DNA of 64,000 nt from Loigolactobacillus zhaoyuanensis (GCF_003946385.1 NZ_RHOE01000001.1:1-64000); one strand, 5' to 3'. Positions 53,706-63,138 are shown, counted from the first letter of the stretch. Numbers and translations: made by a program. The notes: generated from the sequence alone by a model not told the origin.

Positions 53706-54224
53706 ATAGCAAAAGACATGATGGTCAATGATGGGATTCGCGCACGTGAGGTTCGTTTGATCGCTGAAAATGGTGACCAACTAGGCGTTCAGAGTATGAC
53801 CGAAGCATTGCGAATTGCCGACCAAGCTAATTTGGATGTTGTTCTTGTGGCTGCAAACGCTAAGCCACCGGTAGCGCGGATCATGGATTACGGTAAATAT
53901 CGTTTTGAATTGCAAAAGAAACAACGCGATGCCCGTAAGAAACAAAAAATCGTTAGCATCAAAGAAGTCCGCTTAAGCCCAACGATCGATCAAAATGATT
54001 TTGAAACCAAGCTTAAAAATGCACGTAAGTTTTTAGCTAAAGGTGACAAGGTCAAGGCATCGATTCGTTTCCGCGGTCGTGCGATCACACATAAAGAAAT
54101 TGGCCGTGAAGTGCTTAAGCGCTTGGCCGATGAGACCAAAGATGTTGCAACAGTTATCGCTCATCCTAAGATGGACGGACGCAGCATGTCAATGATGTTG
54201 CAGCCAATTGCAGAAAAGCAGTAA
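53706..54224 (+). CDS. infC: Translation initiation factor IF-3, starting with AUA
   Basis: The 172-residue factor starts from ATA 53706 (giving [20 protein letters not shown]). A perfect GGAGGTGA site is six bases upstream. The first ATG (53718) would be 20 bases from that site and would drop four conserved residues. IF-3 normally rejects such non-AUG starts, so an AUA start gives autoregulation like the AUU start of other infC genes. It heads the infC-rpmI-rplT operon. Confidence 0.93.
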   Translation: MAKDMMVNDGIRAREVRLIAENGDQLGVQSMTEALRIADQANLDVVLVAANAKPPVARIMDYGKYRFELQKKQRDARKKQKIVSIKEVRLSPTIDQNDFETKLKNARKFLAKGDKVKASIRFRGRAITHKEIGREVLKRLADETKDVATVIAHPKMDGRSMSMMLQPIAEKQ

Positions 54225-54334
54225 GCGTGCAATACAGGGCGTTGCTCTGGAAAGCATGTTCTCACTAAATTTGTTTGGAAAGGCTGTGGCGGCAGTTTTT
54301 CGCCACTGTCTTCTGTAGGGAGGAAGATTTAATT

Positions 54335-54535
54335 ATGCCAAAACAAAAAACACATCGTGCATCAGCTAAGCGTTTCAAGAAAACCGGTAACGGCAGCTTG
54401 TTACGTCATCACGCTTACACGAGCCACCGTTTCCATGGTAAAACTAAGAAACAACGTCGTTTCTTGGCTAAGCCAGGCATGGTTTCCGCTAGCGATATGA
54501 AGCGGATCAAACAAATGCTATCCCAAATGAAGTAA
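54335..54535 (+). CDS. rpmI: 50S ribosomal protein L35
   Basis: The 66-residue, highly basic protein has the sequence [20 protein letters not shown] at its start, standard for L35. ATG 54335 follows GGGAGGAAG; the longer frame to 54275 is not needed. It lies between infC and rplT. Confidence 0.97.
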   Translation: MPKQKTHRASAKRFKKTGNGSLLRHHAYTSHRFHGKTKKQRRFLAKPGMVSASDMKRIKQMLSQMK

Positions 54536-54625
54536 GATAGCATCAATCGTTTAATTTTTTAGGTAACTTCGTGCTCCTAAGTTTTCACATTAGTGAAACG
54601 CCGAAGTATTTGAGGAGGAATTTCA

Positions 54626-54985
54626 ATGCCACGTGTTAAAGGTGGAACAGTGACGCGCAAACGTCGTAAAAAGGTTTTAAAATTAGCTAAAGGTTATCGC
54701 GGTTCAAAGCATCGTTTGTTCAAAACAGCAAACACTCAAGTAATGGTTTCTTACCGTTATGCTTTCCGTGATCGTCGCCAAGTCAAACGTGATTTCCGTA
54801 AATTATGGATCGCTCGTATTAACGCAGCAGCACGTTTGAATGATGTTAGCTACAGCAAATTGATGCACGGTTTGAAACTTGCAGGCATCGACATTAACCG
54901 TAAGATGTTAGCTGAACTTGCAGTTAGTGACGCAAAAGCATTTTCTGACTTAGCAGAACAAGCAAAGACAGCAATCGCCAAATAA
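54626..54985 (+). CDS. rplT: 50S ribosomal protein L20
   Basis: The 119-residue basic protein starts [20 protein letters not shown] and ends with [13 protein letters not shown]. It is an early assembly protein of the 50S subunit and the expected repressor of this operon through the leader. ATG 54626 follows GAGGAGG. Confidence 0.97.
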   Translation: MPRVKGGTVTRKRRKKVLKLAKGYRGSKHRLFKTANTQVMVSYRYAFRDRRQVKRDFRKLWIARINAAARLNDVSYSKLMHGLKLAGIDINRKMLAELAVSDAKAFSDLAEQAKTAIAK

Positions 54986-54996
54986 TGATTTGGTTT

Positions 54997-55037
54997 AAAA
55001 AAGCTGTGCTCACATATGGCGAGCACAGCTTTTTATT
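54997..55037. terminator. Bidirectional terminator between rplT and the oxidoreductase gene
   Basis: AAAAAGCTGTGCTC and GAGCACAGCTTTTT pair perfectly around a 10-base loop, with T runs on both strands. Confidence 0.92.
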
Positions 55038-55040
55038 GTT

Positions 55041-55958
55041 TTACTGCATAATAATGATTTTTCCAGGTTGGTGGCGTTGCTCTAGTAATTGGTGACCCGC
55101 GCGGACGCCAGCAACGGTAAATGGAAATTCAGCCGCAATTGGCAATTGTAATTGTTGGTGCGTGTATAGATCGAGTAAATAGGCAAGTGCTGGCCGATCA
55201 CGAAAGCCCTTTTCTGGTTGAAAGGCCAACATGGTGATGTCCCGGGTGGTTGTAGGCAAGTTGTTTAGACTGACGTAACGGCCATTTTCGGCAACGTGGG
55301 CTAAGCCTTGTTCTTGATCACGGCCACCGTTAACGGCGTTGATCACAATATCCGCCGTCGCGTCACTACTAGCTAGATCAGTGGTGCTGATAAATTGGTC
55401 AACGCCAAGCTGAATCACGGCGTTGCGGTGGCTGGCACTGGCAACACCGATCACGTGCGCCCCGACAGCTTTAGCAATTTGTACCAGTAGGCTGCCAACG
55501 CCACCGGTAGCACCTTCAATCAGCACGCTTTGGTTAGGCTGTAGCTGTAATTTTACGATCAGTAAGTTATAAGCGGTGATGCCGACCGAGGGTAGACCAA
55601 CTACAGCGCTAAGTGGTGTGCCAGCAGGGACCTTAGCAATTTTATTATGGGAAATGGCCACTTGTTCCGCGTAAGCATTTAAATTACTGTGACCGAGGAC
55701 AACATCACCGACTTGGTAATCGGTGACTTGTTCGCCAACAGCTCGAATCGTGCCCACCACATCAGTACCGGGAACGATTGGAAATGGCAGTGGGCGGTCC
55801 TGCACGTGTTCACCACGGCGTAGGGCCGCATCGTAAGGATTTAAAGCAAATCCAACAACATCGATCAAAACGCGGATCGGCGTTAGTTCAGGTGTTGGCT
55901 GGGTGATACTTTCAAAAACAGTAGGGTCGCCAAAACGGTTAAAACCAAAACTTTGCAT
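55041..55958 (-). CDS. Zinc-independent medium-chain oxidoreductase (quinone oxidoreductase-like)
   Basis: The 305-residue protein has the MDR fold: N-terminal GFALNPYDAALRRGE, IVPGTDVVGTIRAVG and the NAD(P) motif IEGATGGVGSLLVQIAKAVGA (about residues 141-161). It lacks zinc-binding cysteines, so it is a quinone oxidoreductase/enoyl reductase type using NADPH. ATG 55958 follows AAGGA. The substrate is unknown. Confidence 0.88.
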   Translation of the reverse strand: MQSFGFNRFGDPTVFESITQPTPELTPIRVLIDVVGFALNPYDAALRRGEHVQDRPLPFPIVPGTDVVGTIRAVGEQVTDYQVGDVVLGHSNLNAYAEQVAISHNKIAKVPAGTPLSAVVGLPSVGITAYNLLIVKLQLQPNQSVLIEGATGGVGSLLVQIAKAVGAHVIGVASASHRNAVIQLGVDQFISTTDLASSDATADIVINAVNGGRDQEQGLAHVAENGRYVSLNNLPTTTRDITMLAFQPEKGFRDRPALAYLLDLYTHQQLQLPIAAEFPFTVAGVRAGHQLLEQRHQPGKIIIMQ

Positions 55959-56126
55959 AAAATCAGTCCTTTCTTGGTGCTTTGCTTTTAGAATACGGCA
56001 AAAGCTTGCAACTGCAAAGTAATTGGCTTACGCTACTTTTTTGAATCTAGGCGGGTGCAATTTAGTGGGCTTTCCCTTATAATGGATTGTTGAGATATAA
56101 AACGATATAGATGTTGAGAGGTTATT

Positions 56127-56657
56127 ATGTTTTTAGATTATAAACCGACTTGGATGGTGTCCAAAATCACCCAATTGACTGCGGCCGATTTGCGCGAGCA
56201 AGGCATTAAAGCGATATTGACTGATCTAGACAATACGCTGATCGTCTGGGATAATCCGACTGGAACCGCAGAATTACATGCATGGATCAAACAAATGCAA
56301 GCCAGCGGGATTCCAGTCGTCGTTGTTTCCAATAATAAGGCAACGCGGATCAAGCGGGCAGTTAGCAGCATGGGCTTACCATTTATTGCGCGGGCCTTGA
56401 AGCCACTATCAATTGGTATTCGTCGCGCTAAGGTCCAATTGAATTTGTCCAGCCAAGAGTTAGTGATGGTGGGCGATCAATTATTGACCGATATGATCGC
56501 GGCTAACCATAGCCATGTGCGGACGATCTTAGTCCGCCCATTGATCGAAACGGATGCGTGGAATACGCGGATCAATCGTTTTTTTGAAAAATTTTTAATG
56601 CGCCGTTTGATGCGGCGCTATCCTGAGTTGCAGTGGAAGGAGCGTTTAGATGGCTGA
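56127..56657 (+). CDS. yqeG: YqeG-family HAD phosphatase
   Basis: The 176-residue HAD-superfamily protein has the motif LTDLDNTLIVWDNP (about residues 30-43) and VVSNNKATRI, GDQLLTDM. It heads the yqeG-yqeH-yhbY-nadD-yqeK-rsfS block. The true substrate is unknown; related enzymes dephosphorylate phosphatidylglycerol phosphate. Confidence 0.92.
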   Translation: MFLDYKPTWMVSKITQLTAADLREQGIKAILTDLDNTLIVWDNPTGTAELHAWIKQMQASGIPVVVVSNNKATRIKRAVSSMGLPFIARALKPLSIGIRRAKVQLNLSSQELVMVGDQLLTDMIAANHSHVRTILVRPLIETDAWNTRINRFFEKFLMRRLMRRYPELQWKERLDG

Positions 56658-57771
56658 GACAGAAACCGAGCCATTATATTGTATTGGTTGTGGGGCACAA
56701 ATTCAGACAACAGACCCAGCTGCCGCGGGGTACACACCTGCGTCAGCCTTGGAAAAAGGACTAGCAGCCGGAGAAGTCTATTGTCAGCGGTGTTTTCGTC
56801 TACGCCACTACAATGAAATCTCCGATGTCCGCTTAACTGATGATGATTTTTTGAAATTATTGACGCAAATTGGCGAGACTGATGCCTTGATCGTTAACGT
56901 GATCGATATTTTTGATTTCTCTGGTAGTTTAATTCCTGGATTACATCGTTTTGTCGGTAAAAATCCTGTCTTACTAGTGGGGAACAAAGTCGACGTTTTA
57001 CCAAATTCGGTTAAACGGAGTAAAGTCCGCCGCTGGTTGCAAGAGCAGGCGCATGCTAACGGTTTGCGGCCAGTAGATGTAATGTTGACCAGTGCTAAAA
57101 GTGGTTACGAGTTGGATGAATTACTGGACGCAATTGAAAAATATCGTGCTGGCCGTGATGTTTATGTGGTTGGGGTCACTAATGTCGGCAAGTCAACTTT
57201 GATCAATCAGATTATTAAACGGACGACAGGCACGCAAGATTTGATCACAACGTCACGCTTTCCAGGCACAACGTTAGATAAAATTGAGATCCCGTTAGAT
57301 GACGGTCATGCACTGATCGACACACCAGGGATCATTCATCGTGAACAAATGGCTTATTATTTAGGACCTAAAGATCTACGCTTGGTCGCACCACAAAAAC
57401 CGATCAAGCCTAAAACGTTCCAATTAAATAGTGAACAGACCTTGTTTCTCGGTGGGTTGGCCCGCTTTGACTACGAACGGGGTGAACACACTGGCTTCAC
57501 CCTGTATTTAGATAATAATTTATTGATCCATCGGACTAAGTTGTCTAATGCAGATGATTTTTATCAGCGCCAAGTCGGTAAATTGTTACAGCCACCACGA
57601 CCAGAAGAAATTGCTGATTTCCCACCACTGACCCGGATCCAGTTCACACCAAAAGTCAAAAGCGACTTAGTTTTTGCCGGGCTTGGCTGGATCACAGTAC
57701 CAGCCGGCATTACTGTCAGTGGCTGGGCGCCAGAAGGTGTGGCAGTTACATTACGACCAGCGTTGATTTAA
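56650..57771 (+). CDS. yqeH: Circularly permuted GTPase YqeH, 30S assembly
   Basis: The 373-residue GTPase has an N-terminal Cys4 zinc motif (CIGCGAQI and CQRCFRLRHYN). The permuted G motifs follow in the order GNKVD, TSAKSG, GVTNVGKST (about residues 176-184) and DTPG. It helps assemble the 30S ribosomal subunit. It overlaps yqeG by eight bases. Confidence 0.95.
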   Translation: MAETETEPLYCIGCGAQIQTTDPAAAGYTPASALEKGLAAGEVYCQRCFRLRHYNEISDVRLTDDDFLKLLTQIGETDALIVNVIDIFDFSGSLIPGLHRFVGKNPVLLVGNKVDVLPNSVKRSKVRRWLQEQAHANGLRPVDVMLTSAKSGYELDELLDAIEKYRAGRDVYVVGVTNVGKSTLINQIIKRTTGTQDLITTSRFPGTTLDKIEIPLDDGHALIDTPGIIHREQMAYYLGPKDLRLVAPQKPIKPKTFQLNSEQTLFLGGLARFDYERGEHTGFTLYLDNNLLIHRTKLSNADDFYQRQVGKLLQPPRPEEIADFPPLTRIQFTPKVKSDLVFAGLGWITVPAGITVSGWAPEGVAVTLRPALI

Positions 57772-57847
57772 AACTTGATCTATAGCTAAAACGTGTGAAA
57801 AAAGTGCGATTTGAGCCTTTTTTCACACTCCGCGAAAGGAAGACTTT

Positions 57848-58162
57848 ATGACTTTAACTGGAAAACAAAAACGCTTTTTACGTGCACGCGCTAATCGTTT
57901 ACGCCCAGAATTCCATGTGGGCAAAAATGGGATCAATGCGGCTTTTTTGGCCCAAGTGGACGATAGCCTAGCACGTCATGAATTACTTAAAATCAATTTA
58001 TTACAGAATACTGATTTAACCACGGCGGATGTAGCGGCAGAATTGACTGCTCAAATTCATGGCCTTGAAGTCCCACAAATTATTGGCCACGTGGTTTTAG
58101 TTTATCGACCAGCACCAAAAGAAAAATATCGACGTTTATCCCTTCAAGTAGCAGCATTGTAA
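57848..58162 (+). CDS. yhbY: YhbY-family RNA-binding protein (CRM domain)
   Basis: The 104-residue protein has the CRM-domain pattern LTGKQKRFLRARANRLRPEF with HVGKNGI and QIIGHVVLVYRP. It binds pre-50S particles. ATG 57848 follows GAAAGGAAG. It sits between yqeH and nadD. Confidence 0.95.
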   Translation: MTLTGKQKRFLRARANRLRPEFHVGKNGINAAFLAQVDDSLARHELLKINLLQNTDLTTADVAAELTAQIHGLEVPQIIGHVVLVYRPAPKEKYRRLSLQVAAL

Positions 58163-58180
58163 AGAGGTGACATTTAAGCG

Positions 58181-58822
58181 GTGAGAACATTAACACAACC
58201 TGTGATCACGGTAGAAATGAAAGAAGAAATTCTCGGCAATGAACACAAAAAGCAAGTTGGTATTATGGGCGGTACCTTTAATCCGCCACATCTAGGCCAT
58301 TTGGTTATTGCTGAGTCGGTTGGTTCGCAGTTGGGGTTGGAGCAAGTCTTATTTATGCCAGACGCACAACCGCCGCACCAAACGACGAAAACAACGATTG
58401 CTGCCAAGCATCGATTGGCGATGGTCGAGCGGGCAATTGATGGCAATCCGCGTTTTGCTCTAGAACGTGCTGAAATCGATCGTGGTGGTATTAGTTATAC
58501 TTACGATACAATGGTCACGTTGAAGCAGCAGCATCCCGATACTGATTATTATTTCATTATTGGCGCTGATATGGTGGCCGATCTGCCAACTTGGCATCGC
58601 ATCGATGATTTATTGAAATTAGTCCAATTCGTGGGTGTTAAACGGCCAGAATTCCCGGTGACAAGTCGTTATCCGATTCTTTGGGTCGACGCACCGTTAT
58701 TGGACATCAGTTCATCGCTGATCCGTCAGCGGGTCAGCCAAGGTTGCTCGGTTCGGTACTTGGTGCCGGATGCCGTGTTAGACTATATTGAAGAAGAAGG
58801 CTTGTATCGTGAAAAACACTAA
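58181..58822 (+). CDS. nadD: Nicotinate-nucleotide adenylyltransferase
   Basis: The 213-residue enzyme has GIMGGTFNPPHLGHLVIAE (about residues 27-45) and the ISSSLIRQRV motif near 187. It makes deamido-NAD. GTG 58181 is preceded by AGAGGTGAC; a later ATG at 58217 is possible but has no such site. Its 3' end overlaps yqeK. Confidence 0.95.
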   Translation: MRTLTQPVITVEMKEEILGNEHKKQVGIMGGTFNPPHLGHLVIAESVGSQLGLEQVLFMPDAQPPHQTTKTTIAAKHRLAMVERAIDGNPRFALERAEIDRGGISYTYDTMVTLKQQHPDTDYYFIIGADMVADLPTWHRIDDLLKLVQFVGVKRPEFPVTSRYPILWVDAPLLDISSSLIRQRVSQGCSVRYLVPDAVLDYIEEEGLYREKH

Positions 58823-59414
58823 CGTAGAGTATGCGCCGCAACTAGTTGCGTTATCGCGGACTGAGTTGTTAGCTAAAATCAGTGCACAATTAAGCGCCGG
58901 CCGTTTTGTTCACGTGCAACGAGTCGAACAAACAGCCATCGAGTTAGCGCAAAAGTATGGCGTTGATGTACAACGTGCGGGGCTGGCAGGGTTGGTCCAT
59001 GACTACGCTAAACAACGCTCTGATAGCGAGTTCAAGCAAATTATTCGCCAGCAACAATTTGATCCTGACTTGTTGACGGCGAACAATGGTATTTGGCATG
59101 GTGTTGTTGGGGCTTATTTGATTGAACGTGAGTTAGGCATCCATGATCAGCAGATTTTGAATGCAGTCCGCCGGCATACGATCGGGGCAGTCGAAATGAC
59201 GGATCTAGATCAGCTTATTTTTGTAGCTGACTTTATTGAGCCTGGCCGTGATTTTCCTGGGGTTGACCAAGCACGGGCTGCTGCCGCCGAAAGTCTAATT
59301 GCCGGCGTGCGCTTTGAAGTTAGTCATACGTTGAAATTCCTACTCGCTAAACAAGTTAAAATTTACCCAAAAACGATCGATACGTACAATGCTTGGGTCG
59401 CACAGAAAAAATAA
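58809..59414 (+). CDS. yqeK: YqeK-family HD hydrolase (Ap4A-type)
   Basis: The 201-residue HD-domain protein has FVHVQRVEQTAIELAQKYG and the LVHDYAKQ metal motif, then HGVVGAYLIERELGI and RRHTIGAVEMT. It hydrolyses diadenosine tetraphosphate. The start is likely GTG 58809 (nine bases after AGAAGG), inside the nadD end; an upstream frame reaches 58788. Confidence 0.92.
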   Translation: MKNTNVEYAPQLVALSRTELLAKISAQLSAGRFVHVQRVEQTAIELAQKYGVDVQRAGLAGLVHDYAKQRSDSEFKQIIRQQQFDPDLLTANNGIWHGVVGAYLIERELGIHDQQILNAVRRHTIGAVEMTDLDQLIFVADFIEPGRDFPGVDQARAAAAESLIAGVRFEVSHTLKFLLAKQVKIYPKTIDTYNAWVAQKK

Positions 59415-59424
59415 ATTAAAACAG

Positions 59425-59546
59425 CTTAATTATGAAAAGGAGCCTGCTCGACTAGTCGCGGATTTTGCGACGTAGCGAGAAAGGACATCCGTCTTGAAAC
59501 TGAATTTTTTGCAACTGCAAAAATTACCTTAATTATGAAAAGGAGC
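59425..59546 (+). repeat. Single structured leader element with duplicated RBS block before rsfS
   Basis: CTTAATTATGAAAAGGAGC occurs at 59425-59443 and again at 59528-59546, 103 bases apart. Between them lie a hairpin-forming segment (GCTCG..CGAGC region), the box GGACATCCGTC (59483-59493) and hairpin B (AATTTTTTGC/GCAAAAATT, 59503-59525). The second block is the rsfS ribosome binding site. Order and key motifs match the elements before ytxH and ytpR. Confidence 0.85.
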
Positions 59547-59552
59547 ATTATT

Positions 59553-59915
59553 TTGAACAGTAAAGAAATTTTAGAAATTGCTGTCCGTGCAGCAGATAGT
59601 AAACGCGCAGAGGATATTGTGGCATTAGATATCCATGAGGTCAGCTTATTAGCTGATTATTTCGTTGTCATGCAAGGCGGTTCTAAGCGCCAAATGGACG
59701 CTATTTTAGAGTCGATCGCAGAACAGATTGAAGCAGCTGGTGAAACCGTTAAACGTGTCGAAGGTAAAAACTCCGATAAATGGGTTTTGATCGATTTAGG
59801 TGACGTGGTAGTCAACATTTTCAATCCAGAAGAACGTGCTTATTATAATTTAGAAAAATTATGGTCTAACGCTAAAACGGTGAATGTTGCGGCTTGGCTT
59901 GACGCTGAAGTATGA
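59553..59915 (+). CDS. rsfS: Ribosome silencing factor RsfS
   Basis: The 120-residue protein has LADYFVVMQGGSKRQMDAI and the conserved YYNLEKLWSNA ending. It binds L14 on the 50S subunit and blocks subunit joining during starvation. The start is TTG 59553, six bases after AAGGAGC; the longer frame from 59535 runs through that site. Its end overlaps yqeM (ATGA). Confidence 0.95.
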   Translation: MNSKEILEIAVRAADSKRAEDIVALDIHEVSLLADYFVVMQGGSKRQMDAILESIAEQIEAAGETVKRVEGKNSDKWVLIDLGDVVVNIFNPEERAYYNLEKLWSNAKTVNVAAWLDAEV

Positions 59916-60652
59916 TCTACCAAACGTTTGCGACTTTATATGATGAAATGATGGACACTGATCTGTATGACCAGTGGCTTTCTTTTGTGGCGCAAAATGC
60001 AGGCCGTCCACAACCGCAGACTTTAGAATTAGCGTGTGGCACCGGTATTTTAGCGACTAAATTGGCTCAAGCAGGTTATCCAGTCACTGGCTTTGATCTA
60101 TCAATGGATATGCTGACAGAGGCGCAACAGCACGCCACTGAAGCTGATGTGCCAATGGACCTCGTCCAAGGGGATATGCGCGAGCTCGATGAATTAGATG
60201 AATATGAGTTAGTGACTTGTTTAGATGATTCATTATGCTACATGCCTAATTTAGCTGATGTGACCACTGTTTTTCAGCAAGTGGCGCAACATTTAGTCAG
60301 CGGTGGTCGCTTCTTGTTTGATATGCATTCACTGTACCAAATGGATGAACTATTCCCAGGTTATATGTATAATTATAAAAATGAAACCACGGCGTTTATG
60401 TGGGCTAGTTATCTGGGCGAACAGCCGCATTCCATCGAGCATGATCTGACCTTCTTTGTTTGGGATGAGTCGATCCAAGGCTACCAAGCGTTGAGTGAGT
60501 TACATCATGAACGGACTTATCCGATTGTAGACGTCAAAAAAGCTTTGACCGCAGCCGGCTTTGTTAACGTGCAAGTTACGGCTGATTTTGGTAAAAGCAA
60601 TGTGGCGGCGGATAGTGTTCGTTGGTTTTTTGTGGCGGAAAAAGCAGAATAA
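59912..60652 (+). CDS. yqeM: Class I SAM-dependent methyltransferase, YqeM family
   Basis: The 246-residue protein has the SAM motif LELACGTGILATKLAQAGY (about residues 35-53) and the FDLSMDMLTEA acidic loop. In Firmicutes it sits with yqeG-yqeH-rsfS. The substrate is unknown. Confidence 0.92.
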   Translation: MIYQTFATLYDEMMDTDLYDQWLSFVAQNAGRPQPQTLELACGTGILATKLAQAGYPVTGFDLSMDMLTEAQQHATEADVPMDLVQGDMRELDELDEYELVTCLDDSLCYMPNLADVTTVFQQVAQHLVSGGRFLFDMHSLYQMDELFPGYMYNYKNETTAFMWASYLGEQPHSIEHDLTFFVWDESIQGYQALSELHHERTYPIVDVKKALTAAGFVNVQVTADFGKSNVAADSVRWFFVAEKAE

Positions 60653-60658
60653 GTAGTT

Positions 60659-60684
60659 AAAAAGACGGGCAACTGTCTTTTTTT
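60659..60684 (+). terminator. Terminator after yqeM
   Basis: AAAAAGAC (60659-60666) pairs with GTCTTTTT around an 8-base loop, followed by a T run. Confidence 0.8.
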
Positions 60685-60736
60685 GCATTGTGGAAAGTTG
60701 GAATAGGCTGGCTACAACGATAGAGGTGAATCAACT

Positions 60737-61894
60737 ATGCAAGCAGTAGGAATAGTGGTCGAATACAATCCATTGCACAATGGTCATTTATACCATTTAG
60801 CGGCGGCCCGACAACGATCTGGCGCTAAGGTCGTAGTTGCGGTCATGAGTGGTAACTTTGTGCAACGCGGCGAACCGGCGATCTTGGACAAATGGACGCG
60901 CACTCAGGCGGCCTTGGACCAAGGCGTTGATCTTGTGGTGGAGCTGCCATTTGCGGCTGCAGTGGCGCCAGCGGACCGTTTTGCTACCGGCGCGTTGCAG
61001 TTGTTGACGGCATTACAATGCAAAAGTTTAGTTTTTGGCACTGAAGATACCAGCATTGATTACCAGCAAGTTGGTCGTAAGCTGGCAACATTGCCGAATT
61101 TACACGAATATTTTCGTGATTATCAGCAGACTTACGCTACGCAACTAAATCACTTTTACCAAGAAACACTGCATTTAAATATCGATTCACCTAACCAACT
61201 ATTAGGTCTGAGCTACGCCACTGCCAATGCGCAACTAGCGCAACCAATGCGGTTATTACCGGTGGCACGGAAAAATGCCCAATATTTGGATCAAGATTTA
61301 AACGGTACAGCCATTGCCAGTGCAACTGCGATTCGGCGTCTAGCGTTAGGTCAAAGCGTTGCGGCGCGATCATTGGCTACAGTTGTGCCGCCAATGATCG
61401 CGCATGCTCTGCAACAGCAAAAATTGGCATCGTGGACTGATTTTTATCCTTATCTACGTTATCGCATTTTAAGTACGCCGATTGCGGAGTTGGGACAGAT
61501 CTATCAGATGACGGAAGGCTTGGAGTATCGGTTTCATAGTGCCATCAAAACGGCGCCTGATTTTCCTAGCTTATTGCGGGGACTGAAAACTAAACGTTAT
61601 ACTTACACACGCCTGCAACGGCTATGCTTATATGTACTGTTGAACATTCATACCCCTGCGATTCGGCAAGTGGAACAGCAGCCTTACATTCATTTGTTAG
61701 GTTTCAGCCAGCGCGGTCAGGAATATTTGCACCAAATCAAGGACCAGCTGGATTTGCCGCTGATCGCACGGGTGAGCCAAAAAATCGGTCAGGAACAGGG
61801 CTTATTGGGTTTAGAAGTGCGGGTAGACGATGTTTATGCACAAATCAATGGCCACGAACAAAACTTTAATCGACCACCGCTGCGCGCAAAATAA
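60737..61894 (+). CDS. tmcAL: tRNA(Met) cytidine acetate ligase (YlbM/TmcAL)
   Basis: The 385-residue protein starts VGIVVEYNPLHNGHLYHL, the ATP-binding HxGH-like motif of TmcAL, and has VAVMSGNFVQRGEPAI. It acetylates elongator tRNA-Met at C34. ATG 60737 follows AGAGGTG. It is followed by a terminator overlapping its stop. Confidence 0.95.
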   Translation: MQAVGIVVEYNPLHNGHLYHLAAARQRSGAKVVVAVMSGNFVQRGEPAILDKWTRTQAALDQGVDLVVELPFAAAVAPADRFATGALQLLTALQCKSLVFGTEDTSIDYQQVGRKLATLPNLHEYFRDYQQTYATQLNHFYQETLHLNIDSPNQLLGLSYATANAQLAQPMRLLPVARKNAQYLDQDLNGTAIASATAIRRLALGQSVAARSLATVVPPMIAHALQQQKLASWTDFYPYLRYRILSTPIAELGQIYQMTEGLEYRFHSAIKTAPDFPSLLRGLKTKRYTYTRLQRLCLYVLLNIHTPAIRQVEQQPYIHLLGFSQRGQEYLHQIKDQLDLPLIARVSQKIGQEQGLLGLEVRVDDVYAQINGHEQNFNRPPLRAK

Positions 61895-61925
61895 AAAGCA
61901 GTTAGCCACGTGGCTACTGCTTTTA
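61893..61925. terminator. Bidirectional terminator between tmcAL and the iron-chaperone-like gene
   Basis: AAAAGCAGTTAGCCAC and GTGGCTACTGCTTTT pair nearly perfectly with T runs on both strands. The tmcAL stop overlaps the left arm. Confidence 0.85.
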
Positions 61926-62297
61926 CTTACGCCAAAATGTATCGGTATCAGCTTTATCAGTTAAATTAAAATTAATGAGCTCAGTTAGTAAATTATAATC
62001 AACCGGCTTTTCCCAAGGAAACCGCAGTAAATTTTTGGTGTGCTCATAGCCAGCCGCCGTGATCGTTGCTGAAAAATGAGTGATGCCAGCTGCCTCGGGA
62101 GAAATAGCGAGATGTTTTTTTGAATTACTGAAGCCGATAATAAAGGTCCCGTGATCGGTAAACATAGGCTGATTCCAAGCAATTTTTGGTGTTAACTGCG
62201 GAAAATTAGCACTGACCCAGTCAAGAATTTCAGCGGTCCGTTCACGTTGTGCAGGATCGATTTTGGTGAGATAGTCGGTGAAAATTTCTGAATGCAT
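61923..62297 (-). CDS. DUF1801/YdhG-like protein (iron-chaperone family)
   Basis: The 124-residue protein has IAWNQPMFTDHGTFIIGFSNSKKHLAI (positions 39-65) and a C-terminal FPWEKPVDYNLL segment, as in the YdhG/DUF1801 family often annotated as iron chaperones (frataxin-like only by annotation). Function is unproven. ATG 62297 follows GGAGGTC. Confidence 0.85.
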   Translation of the reverse strand: MHSEIFTDYLTKIDPAQRERTAEILDWVSANFPQLTPKIAWNQPMFTDHGTFIIGFSNSKKHLAISPEAAGITHFSATITAAGYEHTKNLLRFPWEKPVDYNLLTELINFNLTDKADTDTFWRK

Positions 62298-62525
62298 ATT
62301 GACCTCCGTAGTGATTTTTCTGCTATTATAAAGGATAGTCGGTTTGTTTACTAGTTTTCTGCTCTCAATTATTATTTCAGAAAATCCAACAAATCCCTAG
62401 TAACTCACTGCCGTATCGGCTATAATCAAACCTGCATCCAATTATGGAATGTTTTTAGGTGAAATTCGGTTATCAGGCGGTGAAATACCGTGACACCGGC
62501 GCTGACTTCTGTAAAGTAAATTAGG

Positions 62526-62554
62526 TTGACAAAGATTTTCGGGAAAGTTATAAT
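62526..62554 (+). promoter_or_regulatory. Consensus promoter of yceD-rpmF
   Basis: TTGACA (62526-62531) and TATAAT (62549-62554) are separated by 17 bases, about 30 bases before the yceD start. Confidence 0.93.
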
Positions 62555-62583
62555 TATTCTCGTTGCATTAGGAGGAAACTTCA

Positions 62584-63138
62584 ATGAAATGGTCTTTACT
62601 TGAATTAGAAAAGTATCGGCAAGAACCATTACCACTTGCAGCCACACTTGATTTAAAGGCAGCTTTGATCGAGCGTGACCCGCAAATTATTGACGTGAGT
62701 CCGATTCAGGTTTCTGGTTTGATTTCATTAGATCAGGAAACGATCACGACACATGTTTTAGTTAAAGGTACGATAACACTGCCATCAACTCGCTCTTTAA
62801 AGCCAGTCGCGTTGCCATTAGATTTCGATTTTACTGAATTCTATGTGCCCGCGGATCAGCAAAAGCAAGCGGGATTTGATCAGGCAGATACCGTGATCGT
62901 TTTAGAAAACGAAACCTTGGTACTAGATTCTGCGGTAGTGGATAATATCTTGTTGAATATCCCAATGCAGGTGTTGACTCCCCATGAACGTGAGGATGAA
63001 GCGGATATGCCTGAAGGTAATGATTGGCAAGTCATTTCTGAAGCTGACTACGATCAATTACTGGAAGCGCGTAAACAACAAGTCGATCCGCGTTTTGCGC
63101 AACTAAAAGGTTTATTCGATGAATCAACCGATAAGTAA
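62584..63138 (+). CDS. yceD: YceD/DUF177-family protein
   Basis: The 184-residue acidic protein has the DUF177 pattern with a central beta region (SPIQVSGLISLDQETITTHV) and the VDNILLNIPMQVLTPHE segment. It is linked to 23S rRNA and 50S assembly in other bacteria. ATG 62584 follows AGGAGG. It precedes rpmF, as usual. Confidence 0.93.
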   Translation: MKWSLLELEKYRQEPLPLAATLDLKAALIERDPQIIDVSPIQVSGLISLDQETITTHVLVKGTITLPSTRSLKPVALPLDFDFTEFYVPADQQKQAGFDQADTVIVLENETLVLDSAVVDNILLNIPMQVLTPHEREDEADMPEGNDWQVISEADYDQLLEARKQQVDPRFAQLKGLFDESTDK

